DNA of 64,000 nucleotides, taken from the NCBI GenBank assembly GCA_044224925.1, contig JBGAJM010000002.1, positions 1 through 64,000 of the forward strand. The letters are read 5' to 3'. The notes beneath the pieces were generated by a model. The model saw only the letters and a list, made by a program, of their open reading frames with translations, made no database searches and was not told the DNA's origin. The stretch is from Kapaibacterium sp044224925 (GTDB lineage Bacteria > Bacteroidota > Ignavibacteria > Kapaibacteriales > Kapaibacteriaceae). Numbering within the stretch: position 1 is the stretch's first letter; each line of letters begins with the position of its first letter. Of the stretch, positions 1 through 8,646 are shown in pieces. The position numbers were made by a program, and so were the translations under genes.

Positions 1-1860
1 GAGGTCGATACCAGGGGTAACTGGACCCGTACGGCTCACGGTGTAGTTGGCATCAGTGAACTCGAACGTGACCGGTCCGCTTACACCCTTAAGATACAGA
101 TCGTTCAGAGCTGCGTCGATCGTCAGGTAGTTGCGTGGACCAGGTTGCGTTGTTCCGATCGTGTAGATACCATTGAGGTTGGCATCGATCGTACGTGTAA
201 CGCACAATTGATTGTTCGCTGTCACTGGATCGCCAGGATACTTCACCGTGAAGCAGAAGTCATACTGACCTGCTTCGACTGGTGTGAAGGCCGGGAAGGT
301 ATAGACAGACTTGTTGAACTGTCCTGCGCCGATGTCAGGCACGATACCGTCCTGTGTATAGACGATCTGACGGCCTGGAAGGCGATAGATGGTACAGTTC
401 ACCGGTACGTTCGAAAGATCCTGAATACCGTTGTTGGCGAACACGGCTTCTGGACGAAGCGAACGGTTCGCATACATCACCTGTGTTGCAGATGGTGTGT
501 TGACGGCGAAGACGGCTGGTTCTTCCAAGAACTGGATCTCGAATTGGTATGCTGGCTGAATTGCGCGTGGCAAGCAGTCGTTGAAGTTGTTCTCATCTGG
601 ATACGGATCGATGATCTCTGCGCAGAACTTTGCCGTATAGAGTCCGACAGGGTGACCAGCACCTTGTGGAGTGAAGTTGGCGAAGTTCACGGTCGTGCGA
701 ACACCAGCTGCAAGTACTTCATTGACGGTTTGTTCATCGCGATAGATCTGCGTACCCGCAGCATCAAAGAACTGTGCGATGGCCTTAAAGGACTTCAGCG
801 TATCAAGACCAGTGTTTTGGTACACACAGACAACCGGGATCGGCGCCGTGTTCGGATACTTGTAATTCGCTGGCGCTTCGTTCGATCGTGGGGAGCGGAT
901 CGTGTTCGTAGACACATCTCGGTTGACCGCGATCGTGAAGCTCTTCACCCAGTCCGTTGCGCAGGTATTGCCAGCAGCAGGGATGGATACTTGCAGTTGA
1001 TACTCACCACCGATGGCATTGCGTGTGTCAAGGGCACCATTGATGCCGGCCAGTGGGCCTGTTGCATTAGGGACATTGAACGTTTGCTGGCCGGTATTCG
1101 TAGCGATGGCCGTCCAGTTCGCAGAATATTGAACGGTCGTGAACGGCAATGGTCCAATGATCTGATACGTTACGTTGACTTGCTGACCAATGGAATTCGT
1201 ACGAAGACGAACCGATGGCTGTGGCTGTGATGGCGATGAACCATCATAGATGAGACCCTTGCGAAGAATGGCGCTCGCATCAGGAGCATCGTCCGGGAAG
1301 GAGCTTACCATGTCGCCAACAACGTTGAGCGTATAGTCTTCCACCTCGCCATAGCCTGGGTTCAAACAGGCATTGGTCGTGGTGTAGAACGGATAGCTGT
1401 ACATGAAGCGGATCCGTGTTGGACCTGTCTTCATGGAGCAGGGAAGTGTCACATTGAAGAGTACTGGACCCCATGTCAGCTGGCTTGTTGCCCAGTTCCA
1501 GTTCTGGTTGTTGTAACCAGCACCAATGTACTCATTCGTGGTATTGAAGATACCGTCGGCATTGTAGTCGATCCACACCATACAGTATCCTTGGGAGGTA
1601 CCGGATACCGAAAGTTGGAGTGGAGCTTGTCGGAACACATCGATGTACGTGGCACTCTGGTCGTCATAACAACCAGCAGACCAACCGGAATTACGAACGA
1701 ATGAGCCGATCTTCACTTGAGAGATCTGGATCCCATTCGCACAACCCCAATTCGGGTCGTTTGTAGGCTTACAATACTGAGCGTTCATCACGCTCGTACC
1801 GCCCATTACAAGTAGGGCAAGCAACAGTGCCTTTGCCCATACAGGATAGAAGTGTTTCAT
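1..1860 (-). CDS. Secreted GEVED-domain surface protein, C-terminus cut by window edge
   Basis: The frame is open from an ATG at 1860 to the left edge, so about 620 residues are visible and the stop is missing. The start has a GGAG Shine-Dalgarno site and is followed by a hydrophobic signal peptide ending near MNAQYC. Around residues 80-190 there is a typical GEVED module: VWIDYNADGIFNTTNEYIG, then FMYSYPF and NPGYGEVEDYTLNV. Later parts look like CARDB-type beta domains. The last visible residues (NYLTIDAALNDLYLKGVSGP) match the entry into the beta-helix of the large protein at 52826-56749. In Bacteroidota such proteins are usually exported by T9SS; the sorting tail would lie outside the window. 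Its exact role is unknown. Confidence 0.85.
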   Translation of the reverse strand, partial: MKHFYPVWAKALLLALLVMGGTSVMNAQYCKPTNDPNWGCANGIQISQVKIGSFVRNSGWSAGCYDDQSATYIDVFRQAPLQLSVSGTSQGYCMVWIDYNADGIFNTTNEYIGAGYNNQNWNWATSQLTWGPVLFNVTLPCSMKTGPTRIRFMYSYPFYTTTNACLNPGYGEVEDYTLNVVGDMVSSFPDDAPDASAILRKGLIYDGSSPSQPQPSVRLRTNSIGQQVNVTYQIIGPLPFTTVQYSANWTAIATNTGQQTFNVPNATGPLAGINGALDTRNAIGGEYQLQVSIPAAGNTCATDWVKSFTIAVNRDVSTNTIRSPRSNEAPANYKYPNTAPIPVVCVYQNTGLDTLKSFKAIAQFFDAAGTQIYRDEQTVNEVLAAGVRTTVNFANFTPQGAGHPVGLYTAKFCAEIIDPYPDENNFNDCLPRAIQPAYQFEIQFLEEPAVFAVNTPSATQVMYANRSLRPEAVFANNGIQDLSNVPVNCTIYRLPGRQIVYTQDGIVPDIGAGQFNKSVYTFPAFTPVEAGQYDFCFTVKYPGDPVTANNQLCVTRTIDANLNGIYTIGTTQPGPRNYLTIDAALNDLYLKGVSGPVTFEFTDANYTVSRTGPVTPGIDL

Positions 1861-2001
1861 CAACAAACTCCAAAAAAACAGTGTAAGTAAGACGTGTGTT
1901 TGCCTGAGAATGCGACGCGCCTCCTCGCCCTCATCGCAAGATGTGCAACGGAGGGCTTTCGGGGACGTTGAAAAATACAACGACCGGGCTTAAAAACAAA
2001 C
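1861..2001. other. Intergenic leader of the GEVED gene
   Basis: This 141-bp gap separates the stop of the VCBS/ASPIC gene from the start of the GEVED gene; both are read leftward. It holds the GGAG ribosome site near 1868-1871. On the minus strand a TAGGTTTG box (1997-2004) overlaps the upstream stop codon and a TATTTTTC stretch lies nearer the gene. Either could be part of a promoter, but neither has a clear TTG element 19 bases upstream. I see no terminator hairpin. Confidence 0.3.
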
Positions 2002-5000
2002 CTAGTTTGAATTTGTTACCGGTTTCGTTGAAATTCTTTTTGGTCCAAGATAAAGGGTCAAGGTTCGGCTGGAAACGGGGATCGAAAGAGTGCAGGACGA
2101 CTGACTACGGTATCCGTTCCCACAGTAGACCTCCACCTTGCGACCCTTGGCTGGGCCGTCTTCTACCACAGCCGACGTAACCTTTTTGTAATCAACGGGT
2201 TGCAGAGAGTTTGCCGCCTTTTCCCGACGGATGAACAAACGCGCTTGCCCCTGATTGACCCCAACGATCACGGTCTCCAACGGCTGCCCTGCCACCGTGC
2301 TGCCCTTCACCGATACCATGCCCCGAAGATCGCCGCGAATGAAAAATCCTGATTCTGGGGTGAGGATCCGGGTAAAGGTGCCATCTCCGTTGCCGAGGAG
2401 GGCCGCGCCGACGCCGGCATCGTATCGAACGACGTCGGCCTCTGCACCGAACTGATTGCCGGTGACAAGGAGGTCGAGGTGGGCATCGTCGTTCAGATCG
2501 ACGAGCTGACATCCCAATACCGGCGCTGTTTGGGCAATACTTGGCAGTGGGACAATGGAAAATCCGTTGCTACCATTATTGATGAGACAGACGCTGCTCA
2601 TCATCGTGACCGAGAGGCGCAGACAGGTATCGAGATTCTCTTTCGCCACAACGTCTTCGATGGACGCAACGGCCAGACTGAGATAGGTTGGGAACTTGCG
2701 ATTGAGCGTTGGCATCTGACTGAGGATCATGCCACGGTCACGAACGAGTCGGCGAACGCCATCGGCATTCGGAATGTAGGTGATGAGAGGGTCGATGCTC
2801 TCGTTATCATCGAAGTCCGCGGCAAAGAGCTCGATGGGTGTTTCCTTCGAGGCGATGTTGTAGCGGCTGTTCATGCCAAGATTGCCGACGATGTAGTCGA
2901 CGTCGCCATCATTGTCCACGTCGCCACCCGTGACGCTGTACCACCAGCCGTGCGTGGTGTCGAGACCGACCTTGCTCGTGATGTTCGTGAACACCTTGCC
3001 GGAATTCTCCCACAACGAAATGGGCATCCATTCGCCAACGACCATGAGATCCGGACGTCCGTCACTCGTTGCATCGGTCCACAATGCCGAACGCACATGG
3101 CCGGTCTTGCGAAGTCCCGGTGCCTTCACATCGGTGACGTCGGTGAAGTGACCACGGCCATCGTTCTGCAGGAGAAACGATGGTGCCGGCAGTGGATAGG
3201 TATCGGTAACCACACCACCACCGACGAAGAGATCGATGTCGCCATCGAGATCGTAGTCGCTCGCACAAAGCGCCGTTGCATTGGTCTTCACGCCACCCAT
3301 CCAATCATGCGTTGCTGTGAGCACACCTTTGCCGTTGTTGATGTACAGACGCATGCCCTGGAGTGAATCACCCATTGGGACCTCTGCGCCACCGCCTGCA
3401 GCAACGAGATCCTGATCACCATCGCCATCGACATCAATGAGTAGTAGCGCTTGATCTTCAAAGGCGGAGTCCTTCTCCACGGCAGGGATCTTCATATGCG
3501 TGAACATTCCTCCCGGAAGTTGCTTGAAGGCCACGGCCCTTTTGCCACGTGCGCCGCCCATGACAACGTCGTCCACCTTGTCGCCGTCGAGATCACCCAC
3601 GCACATCGCAGGGCCACCCCACGATTCTCGCACGGGAGCAAGACGCATGCGCTTGAAGTCGTCAAACTCGTTCTCCGTGTAGACTGCGTCCATACCACAT
3701 TGCGTAGTATTCTCGACGAACAACGAGGTCTCACCTGTTGGCAGGGCGAAGTGCGATGTAGCAGAGAGTTCGGCGTTGGATTCCACGAGGTTGTATTCCG
3801 CATTGGATGGCACATTGGTCAGCACTTGGGATCGCCCCGACGGCCATTGCACGATCAAGGAGTCGATCGACGTGGCACTGCCAACGCCAACAACGATCTC
3901 TTCACCAACCGACGACTGAAATCCACGCACCACATAGCGTTCGTAGTATTGCGCCATACCATTTGCCACCACGCGAATCTTCGCACCCATTCCTTGTGTG
4001 TTGGGTGGCAGCCCCTTGAAGCGGAGCACCACGGACCGACCGCGACCTTCTTCACGCGCCATGTTCTGATAGATCTGCGGCTCCATATCGATGTTGCACA
4101 CGATGAAGTCGAGATCACCATCACGGTCGAGATCTGCATAGGCCGCGCCGAGCGACGCCGATGTGTCGGCAATACCCCAGGCAGCACCAACTTCGTCGAG
4201 CTTCAGATCTCCCCGATTCACGAAGGCATAGGTTGGTTCACGCAGATATGAGCCCTGCTTCAATGACGTGCCGACGGTGTCCGCCAGCACTCCCATGTTG
4301 TAGACGTAGTCTTGATTCGTGATGTCGTTCGGATATCCATTCACGATGATCAGATCTTTCAACCCGTCCAGGTTATAATCACCGAACAAGCACGCCCAGC
4401 TCCAGTCCGTGGCCGCCATGTTGGTCATATAGCTGAGGTCGCTGAACTTGCCGTTGCCATGGTTGAGCTGCAACATGTTGCGCATCACCTGGTTCGAATC
4501 GTAGTCCGGATTGTAGATCGATGCGTCTCCATTGCTGCCGGAGTTATTGATGCGACGCACATGCTTACGCGGAAGCATATCGGTCGAGACAATGTCGGGC
4601 CACCCATCGTTGTTGAAGTCTGCGATGTCGGTTCCCATGGAGAAGGCCGACATGCGATTCATGAACCTGTTCTGCATGGGCGCGAATGTTCCATCGCGGT
4701 TGTTGATGTGCATGTAGTCGCCACGACTGAAGTCGTTCGACACATACATGTCCGGCCAGCCGTCGAGATTCACGTCCGAGGCCGTTGCGCTGAGCGACAT
4801 GCCAAGATCGTCCACCCAGGCCTCATACGTGTAATCCACGAACGTACCGTTGCCCTTGTTGGCGAACATATAGTCGTTCAATCCATCACGTTTGATCAGA
4901 CCGCGATTGAAGCTCATGTTGAACTTCGCCGAGGTGTCGCCTTTTGGCAAGAAGTGCTGAGCCACTCTTCCTTCCCGCTGTGCTGCTTCAGCATCCTTGC

Positions 5001-5601
5001 CCTGATTTGCATCGTTGTGCTGCGGTTGCTGTCCACTGAATCGCGAATACGTGGCAACCCAACAATCAAGGTCGCCATCGTTATCTGCATCGAAGAACAC
5101 GGCCTGCACGGACTCTGTCTTGAGGTCGAGACCGTACTTCACCGACTCTTCTGTGAAATGTCCCTTGCCATCGTTCACGAACAACTGATTCGGCGAGAAC
5201 GTGCGGCAGACGTAGAAGTCGAGATCACCATCTCCGTCGATGTCCACAACCGAAATGCCCGTTGCGTACGCGCTGGAGAGCGAATCGGGAAGCACGCTCT
5301 TCGTCACGCGGTCGAAAGCGAAATGTCCTTTGTTGTAGAAGAGCTCGAGTCCGGCCGAAGTGGAGAACACCAGGTCCGGCAGCGAGTCACCATTGAAATC
5401 GGCCACACCCACACCATTGCCCGGAACCATCGGATTCACGCGGTTCTCGCGAATGGTCTGGATATAGTTCTCCGGTGCGTACTTGAAGGTGTTCATCACA
5501 CCCGTCACTTCTTTCGGGATCCTCTTGAAGAGTTGCGCATCCGCGTCCACAGAAAGGACAAGGAAGGCGGCAAGGAGGATCAGAATGGCAGATCGCTTCA
5601 T
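2002..5601 (-). CDS. VCBS/FG-GAP repeat protein with ASPIC/UnbV domain
   Basis: This is a 1199-residue secreted protein with a clear signal peptide (MKRSAILILLAAFLVLSVDADAQ; the first 19 residues are hydrophobic). It carries more than ten calcium-binding loops of the VCBS/FG-GAP type, for example DIDGDGDLD, DADNDGDLD, DVNLDGWPD and DVDNDGDVD. Together these suggest two seven-bladed propellers. Between them, about residues 530-600, is an ASPIC/UnbV segment (GMGAKIRVVANG, then VGVGSATSIDSLIVQWPSG). In this family these proteins are surface-exposed or exported. The C-terminus shows no recognisable T9SS sorting motif. No Shine-Dalgarno is visible; the gene lies just downstream of tRNA-Leu on the same strand. 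Substrate and partner are unknown. Confidence 0.88.
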   Translation of the reverse strand: MKRSAILILLAAFLVLSVDADAQLFKRIPKEVTGVMNTFKYAPENYIQTIRENRVNPMVPGNGVGVADFNGDSLPDLVFSTSAGLELFYNKGHFAFDRVTKSVLPDSLSSAYATGISVVDIDGDGDLDFYVCRTFSPNQLFVNDGKGHFTEESVKYGLDLKTESVQAVFFDADNDGDLDCWVATYSRFSGQQPQHNDANQGKDAEAAQREGRVAQHFLPKGDTSAKFNMSFNRGLIKRDGLNDYMFANKGNGTFVDYTYEAWVDDLGMSLSATASDVNLDGWPDMYVSNDFSRGDYMHINNRDGTFAPMQNRFMNRMSAFSMGTDIADFNNDGWPDIVSTDMLPRKHVRRINNSGSNGDASIYNPDYDSNQVMRNMLQLNHGNGKFSDLSYMTNMAATDWSWACLFGDYNLDGLKDLIIVNGYPNDITNQDYVYNMGVLADTVGTSLKQGSYLREPTYAFVNRGDLKLDEVGAAWGIADTSASLGAAYADLDRDGDLDFIVCNIDMEPQIYQNMAREEGRGRSVVLRFKGLPPNTQGMGAKIRVVANGMAQYYERYVVRGFQSSVGEEIVVGVGSATSIDSLIVQWPSGRSQVLTNVPSNAEYNLVESNAELSATSHFALPTGETSLFVENTTQCGMDAVYTENEFDDFKRMRLAPVRESWGGPAMCVGDLDGDKVDDVVMGGARGKRAVAFKQLPGGMFTHMKIPAVEKDSAFEDQALLLIDVDGDGDQDLVAAGGGAEVPMGDSLQGMRLYINNGKGVLTATHDWMGGVKTNATALCASDYDLDGDIDLFVGGGVVTDTYPLPAPSFLLQNDGRGHFTDVTDVKAPGLRKTGHVRSALWTDATSDGRPDLMVVGEWMPISLWENSGKVFTNITSKVGLDTTHGWWYSVTGGDVDNDGDVDYIVGNLGMNSRYNIASKETPIELFAADFDDNESIDPLITYIPNADGVRRLVRDRGMILSQMPTLNRKFPTYLSLAVASIEDVVAKENLDTCLRLSVTMMSSVCLINNGSNGFSIVPLPSIAQTAPVLGCQLVDLNDDAHLDLLVTGNQFGAEADVVRYDAGVGAALLGNGDGTFTRILTPESGFFIRGDLRGMVSVKGSTVAGQPLETVIVGVNQGQARLFIRREKAANSLQPVDYKKVTSAVVEDGPAKGRKVEVYCGNGYRSQSSCTLSIPVSSRTLTLYLGPKRISTKPVTNSN

Positions 5602-5632
5602 GAGTACACTTTATATGAGGTCAGGCAATGCG

Positions 5633-5716
5633 TGCTTGGAGCGGGGCTTGAACCCGCACGTCCCGAAGGACACGGGATTTTAAGTCCCGTGCGTCTGCCA
5701 ATTCCGCCATCCAAGC
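5633..5716 (-). tRNA. tRNA-Leu (TAA)
   Basis: The minus strand folds into a class II tRNA of 84 bases with acceptor arm GCTTGGA/TCCAAGC and discriminator A. The anticodon stem ACGGGA/TCCCGT closes the loop CTTAAAA, giving anticodon TAA (5680-5682). A long variable arm (TGTCCTTCGGGACG) and a TPsiC arm with GGTTCAAGC follow. The CCA end is not encoded. Confidence 0.95.
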
Positions 5717-5769
5717 CAGGAATACAGCCTACGAACATACGGAGGCTTTTCAGATGTTCCCGTATGCCG

Positions 5770-6408
5770 TCAGGCCGTGGCCCGACGGGCTTTGATGGCC
5801 TCGATCACGGCCGGCAGAACGCTGATGACGACGATTGCAACAACAACGAACGTGAAGTTCTGTTTCACAAACGGAAGGCCGCCGAAGAAATAGCCCAACA
5901 GGGAGAACGAGACCACCCAGGCAATGCCTCCGAGCACGTTGTACAAGGCAAAGGAGCGGTACTGCATGGAGCCGATCCCGGCCACGAATGGCGCGAACGT
6001 CCGCACGATGGGAATGAACCGAGCGAACACGATCATCTTCCCGCCATGCTTCTCGTAAAAGGCATGCGTTCGATCGATATGCTCCTGCTTGACGAACCGA
6101 GAACCCTTGCTCAGGATCCGATGGCCCAACGTCGACCCGATGGCATAGTTCACCGAATCCCCCGCAATGGCCGCCACGGCCAGCAATGCCATCAGCAGCC
6201 CAACATCCATCGAGCCCAAGGCACACACCGCTCCGGCAGCGAACAACAGGGAATCCCCCGGCAGGAACGGCGTCACCACCAGTCCCGTCTCGGCAAAGAC
6301 CACCAGGAAGAGGATCACATACGTCCACACCCCGTATTCGGCCGTCAATAAGGCCAAATGCTTGTCGAGATGCAGCATGTAGTCAAGAAATACCGACATC
6401 AAACCCAT
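5770..6408 (-). CDS. DedA-family membrane protein (VTT domain)
   Basis: This 212-residue polytopic inner-membrane protein belongs to the DedA/VTT (SNARE-associated) family, whose members act in lipid carrier recycling and membrane homeostasis. Family hallmarks are FAETGLVVTPFLPGDSLLF near residues 38-56, AGDSVNYAIGSTLG, and the FARFIPIVRTFAPFVAG block around 128-144. The start is supported by an AGGAGC ribosome site seven bases upstream. It lies 25 bases after murQ on the same strand, so the two are probably cotranscribed. A bactoprenol-phosphate role would fit the wall-recycling neighbour, but that is inference. Confidence 0.93.
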   Translation of the reverse strand: MGLMSVFLDYMLHLDKHLALLTAEYGVWTYVILFLVVFAETGLVVTPFLPGDSLLFAAGAVCALGSMDVGLLMALLAVAAIAGDSVNYAIGSTLGHRILSKGSRFVKQEHIDRTHAFYEKHGGKMIVFARFIPIVRTFAPFVAGIGSMQYRSFALYNVLGGIAWVVSFSLLGYFFGGLPFVKQNFTFVVVAIVVISVLPAVIEAIKARRATA

Positions 6409-6423
6409 GAAGTGCTCCTGTAC

Positions 6424-6451
6424 TTGTCACTTGTCACTCGTCACTCGTCAC
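6424..6451. repeat. Four tandem heptamers at the murQ 3' end
   Basis: On the plus strand four adjacent 7-bp units occur: TTGTCAC, TTGTCAC, TCGTCAC, TCGTCAC. They run from the gap in front of dedA into the last codons of murQ and encode its C-terminal SDE. This looks like slippage-type expansion; no function is evident. Confidence 0.7.
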
Positions 6452-7351
6452 TCTTCTTATATGTCCTTCGCTCCTCTCTAGCTCCTCCTCACTCTCTTCC
6501 CTGTTCCTACCGGTAAGGGCCATCACGAGGGCCGTCTTCACATGTCCGCCGGCGGCGTCTAGGAGTGACGTGGCATCGTCGTATGTCATGTTGCCAATGG
6601 TCATCACAATGCGTTTTGCGCGCTCGCGGAGCTTTTCATTCGTGAGCTGAAGGTCCACCATCACATTCCCATACGTCTTCCCGATCAGGACCATGGCCGT
6701 GGTGGTGATCATGTTCAGGACCATTTTCTGGGCCGTACCGCTCTTCATGCGTGTGGATCCGGTGATGGCCTCGGGGCCAACGAGCGGACAGATCAGCACG
6801 TCCACCTCCGGGGCAAATCCACGCACCGTTGCACGGTCGTTCGTGCTCACGAGCACGGTCACACAGCCAAGGCGGTGCGCTTCTTGCAGGGCGGCAAGGA
6901 CGAAGGGTGTCCGTCCGCTCGCCGCAATGCCGCAGACCACGTCGGTGGCCTGCACACCCCGCTCTTGAATGGCCTTGCTCCCTGCCTCCCTCGAATCTTC
7001 GGCTCCTTCCACACTTTGGAACACGGCATCGGGTCCGCCGGCCATGATGGCCTGCACCATGGTGGGAGGAACGCCGTAGGTGGGCGGACATTCCGAGGCG
7101 TCGACCACGCCAAGGCGACCGCTTGTGCCGGCTCCAACGTAGAACAGGCGGCCGCCGGCGCGGAAGGCCTCTGCCACGGCCTGGGCGGCGCGGGCGATAT
7201 GGTCGAGTTCGGCATGGACGGCCTGGTGCACGCCGGCATCTTCGGCATTCAGGAGTTCCACGATCTCGCGGGCTCCCAGCATGTCGATATTCGCCGTCCG
7301 CAGGTTCACAGACTCGGTGCTCAGCAGGGCCAATTGGTCGAACAATGTCAT
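6434..7351 (-). CDS. murQ: N-acetylmuramic acid 6-phosphate etherase
   Basis: This 305-residue protein is MurQ, which cleaves the lactyl ether of MurNAc-6-phosphate to GlcNAc-6-phosphate and D-lactate in cell-wall recycling in the cytoplasm. The SIS-domain signature GAGTSGRLGVVDASECPPTYG is visible around residues 73-93 (two consecutive 10-residue halves), as is the family signature GPEAITGSTRMKSGTAQK near 187-204. Length is normal for the family. The ATG at 7351 has no Shine-Dalgarno; instead a TAGCTTTG box (7356-7363, minus) lies four bases upstream. It is divergent from rpsT and followed by dedA. Confidence 0.96.
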   Translation of the reverse strand: MTLFDQLALLSTESVNLRTANIDMLGAREIVELLNAEDAGVHQAVHAELDHIARAAQAVAEAFRAGGRLFYVGAGTSGRLGVVDASECPPTYGVPPTMVQAIMAGGPDAVFQSVEGAEDSREAGSKAIQERGVQATDVVCGIAASGRTPFVLAALQEAHRLGCVTVLVSTNDRATVRGFAPEVDVLICPLVGPEAITGSTRMKSGTAQKMVLNMITTTAMVLIGKTYGNVMVDLQLTNEKLRERAKRIVMTIGNMTYDDATSLLDAAGGHVKTALVMALTGRNREESEEELERSEGHIRRVTSDE

Positions 7352-7355
7352 CCTG

Positions 7356-7363
7356 CAAAGCTA
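7356..7363 (-). promoter_or_regulatory. TAGCTTTG (-7 box) abutting murQ start
   Basis: On the minus strand a perfect TAnnTTTG box lies four bases before the murQ ATG. This is the Bacteroidota sigma-factor -7 element. No TTG is found at the ideal distance. If it is active, transcription would begin at or very near the start codon. Confidence 0.45.
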
Positions 7364-7390
7364 CGCACCACAACGGATCGCACTTTTTGT

Positions 7391-7420
7391 TTGTCAGTAT
7401 CGCGAACCCTCGTATCTTTG
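7391..7420 (+). promoter_or_regulatory. Bacteroidota-type promoter of rpsT
   Basis: TTG at 7391-7393 and TATCTTTG at 7413-7420 are separated by exactly 19 bases. This matches the TTG-N19-TAnnTTTG consensus of the primary sigma factor of Bacteroidota. The rpsT ATG lies 40 bases downstream. Confidence 0.85.
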
Positions 7421-7460
7421 CAGTCCTTGTGTTTTCCCAAAGCAAGACAACAGAGAAACT

Positions 7461-7724
7461 ATGGCACATCATAAATCCGCGATCAAGCGCATCCGTTCGT
7501 CACGTCGCCGCAAGCTCTACAACCGTGGCAATAAGAAGGTCATGCGCGAAGCGATCAAGGCCGTACGCCTGGCACCAACCGTTGAGGTAGCGCAAGCAGC
7601 CCTCAGCAAGGCCTTCAGCGTCCTCGACCGCGTTACCGCCCACGGAGTTCTGCACAAGAACGCCGCTGCGAACCGCAAGAGCGCTCTCATGAAGCACGTT
7701 CGTAAGATGGAAGCCAAGGCCTAA
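7461..7724 (+). CDS. rpsT: 30S ribosomal protein S20
   Basis: This 87-residue basic protein is S20, which binds 16S rRNA early in small-subunit assembly. The family start MAHHKSAIKRIRSSRRRKLY is present (S20 proteins characteristically begin with a MA.hKSA.KR motif), and the C-terminal half keeps the HKNAAANRKSAL block. The ATG at 7461 is chosen because upstream in-frame codons read through the promoter and do not resemble S20. It is transcribed from the promoter at 7391-7420 and followed 18 bases later by tRNA-Arg, with a shared terminator at 7827-7859. Confidence 0.97.
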   Translation: MAHHKSAIKRIRSSRRRKLYNRGNKKVMREAIKAVRLAPTVEVAQAALSKAFSVLDRVTAHGVLHKNAAANRKSALMKHVRKMEAKA

Positions 7725-7742
7725 CAGCTCGGTATCCCTTGC

Positions 7743-7816
7743 GGTCCCGTAGCTCAACTGGATAGAGCATCTGACTACGAATCAGAAGGTTTGGGGTTCG
7801 AATCCCTACGGGACCA
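7743..7816 (+). tRNA. tRNA-Arg (ACG)
   Basis: The acceptor arm is GGTCCCG/CGGGACC with discriminator A at 7816. The anticodon stem TCTGA/TCAGA encloses loop CTACGAA, giving ACG at 7777-7779, and a standard TPsiC arm (GGTTCGAATCC) follows. CCA is not encoded. It lies just after rpsT and borders the accessory patch that follows. Confidence 0.96.
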
Positions 7817-7826
7817 CATCAATTTG

Positions 7827-7859
7827 AAGCCGTACCAGGCATCCTGGCACGGCTTTTTT
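7827..7859 (+). terminator. Rho-independent terminator after rpsT and tRNA-Arg
   Basis: The arms AAGCCGTACCAGG (7827-7839) and CCTGGCACGGCTT (7843-7855) pair with one A-C mismatch around a three-base loop. The second arm runs straight into a T tract ending at 7859. Confidence 0.9.
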
Positions 7860-7950
7860 GTTGGCAGGTGACGTTGATCCGTCCTGGAATCTCTGCGTCG
7901 CGAGGACTCTTCAATCCTCGCAGTACTGACCCTGTTGTGAAGGTGGAGAT

Positions 7951-8154
7951 TCCGTGCTTCGAGACCACTTCATACCGGGCATAGCTGGCAACATCTAGAA
8001 GAAGCTCTGCAAGCGGAGCAAGGCTCTAGATTGGCTTGCAGTTGCTTCTTTGGAGTTACTGTATTCGAATGGTGTTGTTGTCGTGGAATGAGATGGTCAC
8101 CTTGCTCGGATTCCCAAGTGTCGCCGGGGTAGTTCTCTAGTCTAACATTCGCAT
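7951..8154 (-). repeat. Duplicated 204-bp tail, copy 1 (degenerate)
   Basis: This is the segment following the 140-codon gene at 8155-8577. It is alignable over its full 204 bp with 9593-9796, and partly with 10246-10407. Conserved stretches include CTTCGAGACCACTTCAT on the plus strand. Read on the minus strand it gives broken coding-like phrases (SKVTISFHDNNTIRIQ, then YEVVSKHGISTF) interrupted by stops, so it looks like a decayed gene end. To its left, 7900-7921 contains a separate GCGAGGA/TCCTCGC hairpin that is not part of the repeat. Function unknown. Confidence 0.6.
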
Positions 8155-8577
8155 TCAATAGTCGCGCCAAGGGTCCAGAATGCCTCTTCCGTACTCTTCA
8201 ATTACGCTCAACAACTCAGCTTTGACTTCAGGATTTGAAATGGAATCAACGCATGTCTGCATGTAGTCCCAGGCACCTTTCAGCGCCAAGCTATGAGTCA
8301 CCGTCAACAGATGCCTGGTGCTGCTCAAGTCTTCTTGGTCCCAGATTGTCGGTATGAGTTTGTCTAGCTTCGTCCGAATCGAAGGCTCAAGATACTCTCC
8401 CGTTTCCCACTGCCGTAGGGACAGATCATTCAGGATGTACGCAAGTGGCAGCCTTTCTTCGGCGGTTTTGCAATTGTACTCACTTATCTCTCGAAAGAGT
8501 GGGCGGTAATCCTCCGACTCCCCATATTCGGGAAGTTGACTGAGTGTCTCTTGCAGTAAAGCGATCGTCATGGTCAT
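8155..8577 (-). CDS. Hypothetical 140-residue protein, copy A
   Basis: I do not recognise this family. The protein is soluble, acidic and probably all-helical, and is a clear paralogue of the one at 9797-10219: both have NCKT or QCKT near residue 36, LSLRQ.ETGEYLEPS near 53-67, LDKL..TIWD, and the ending YGRG.LDPW.DY. The similarity continues past the stop into the 204-bp tail, so gene plus tail was duplicated as a unit. Small tandem paralogues next to broken coding tips are typical of immunity genes in polymorphic-toxin loci, but this is only an inference. No membrane segment or known motif is visible. Confidence 0.65.
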   Translation of the reverse strand: MTMTIALLQETLSQLPEYGESEDYRPLFREISEYNCKTAEERLPLAYILNDLSLRQWETGEYLEPSIRTKLDKLIPTIWDQEDLSSTRHLLTVTHSLALKGAWDYMQTCVDSISNPEVKAELLSVIEEYGRGILDPWRDY

Positions 8578-8646
8578 TTCGTACGGACCCCAAGTTCACG
8601 AGCAACATTCGCTCGAGTGATTGATACATTGCTTGACCAGCCATAA

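Noticed and set aside
4312..6351. Open frame of 679 codons on the plus strand
   Set aside because: It runs antisense through the VCBS/ASPIC gene, the tRNA-Leu and dedA, and has no signal or domain.
7900..7921. Second terminator (GCGAGGA/TCCTCGC hairpin)
   Set aside because: The stem is short, no T tract follows, and a strong terminator is already present at 7827-7859; noted only as a hairpin.
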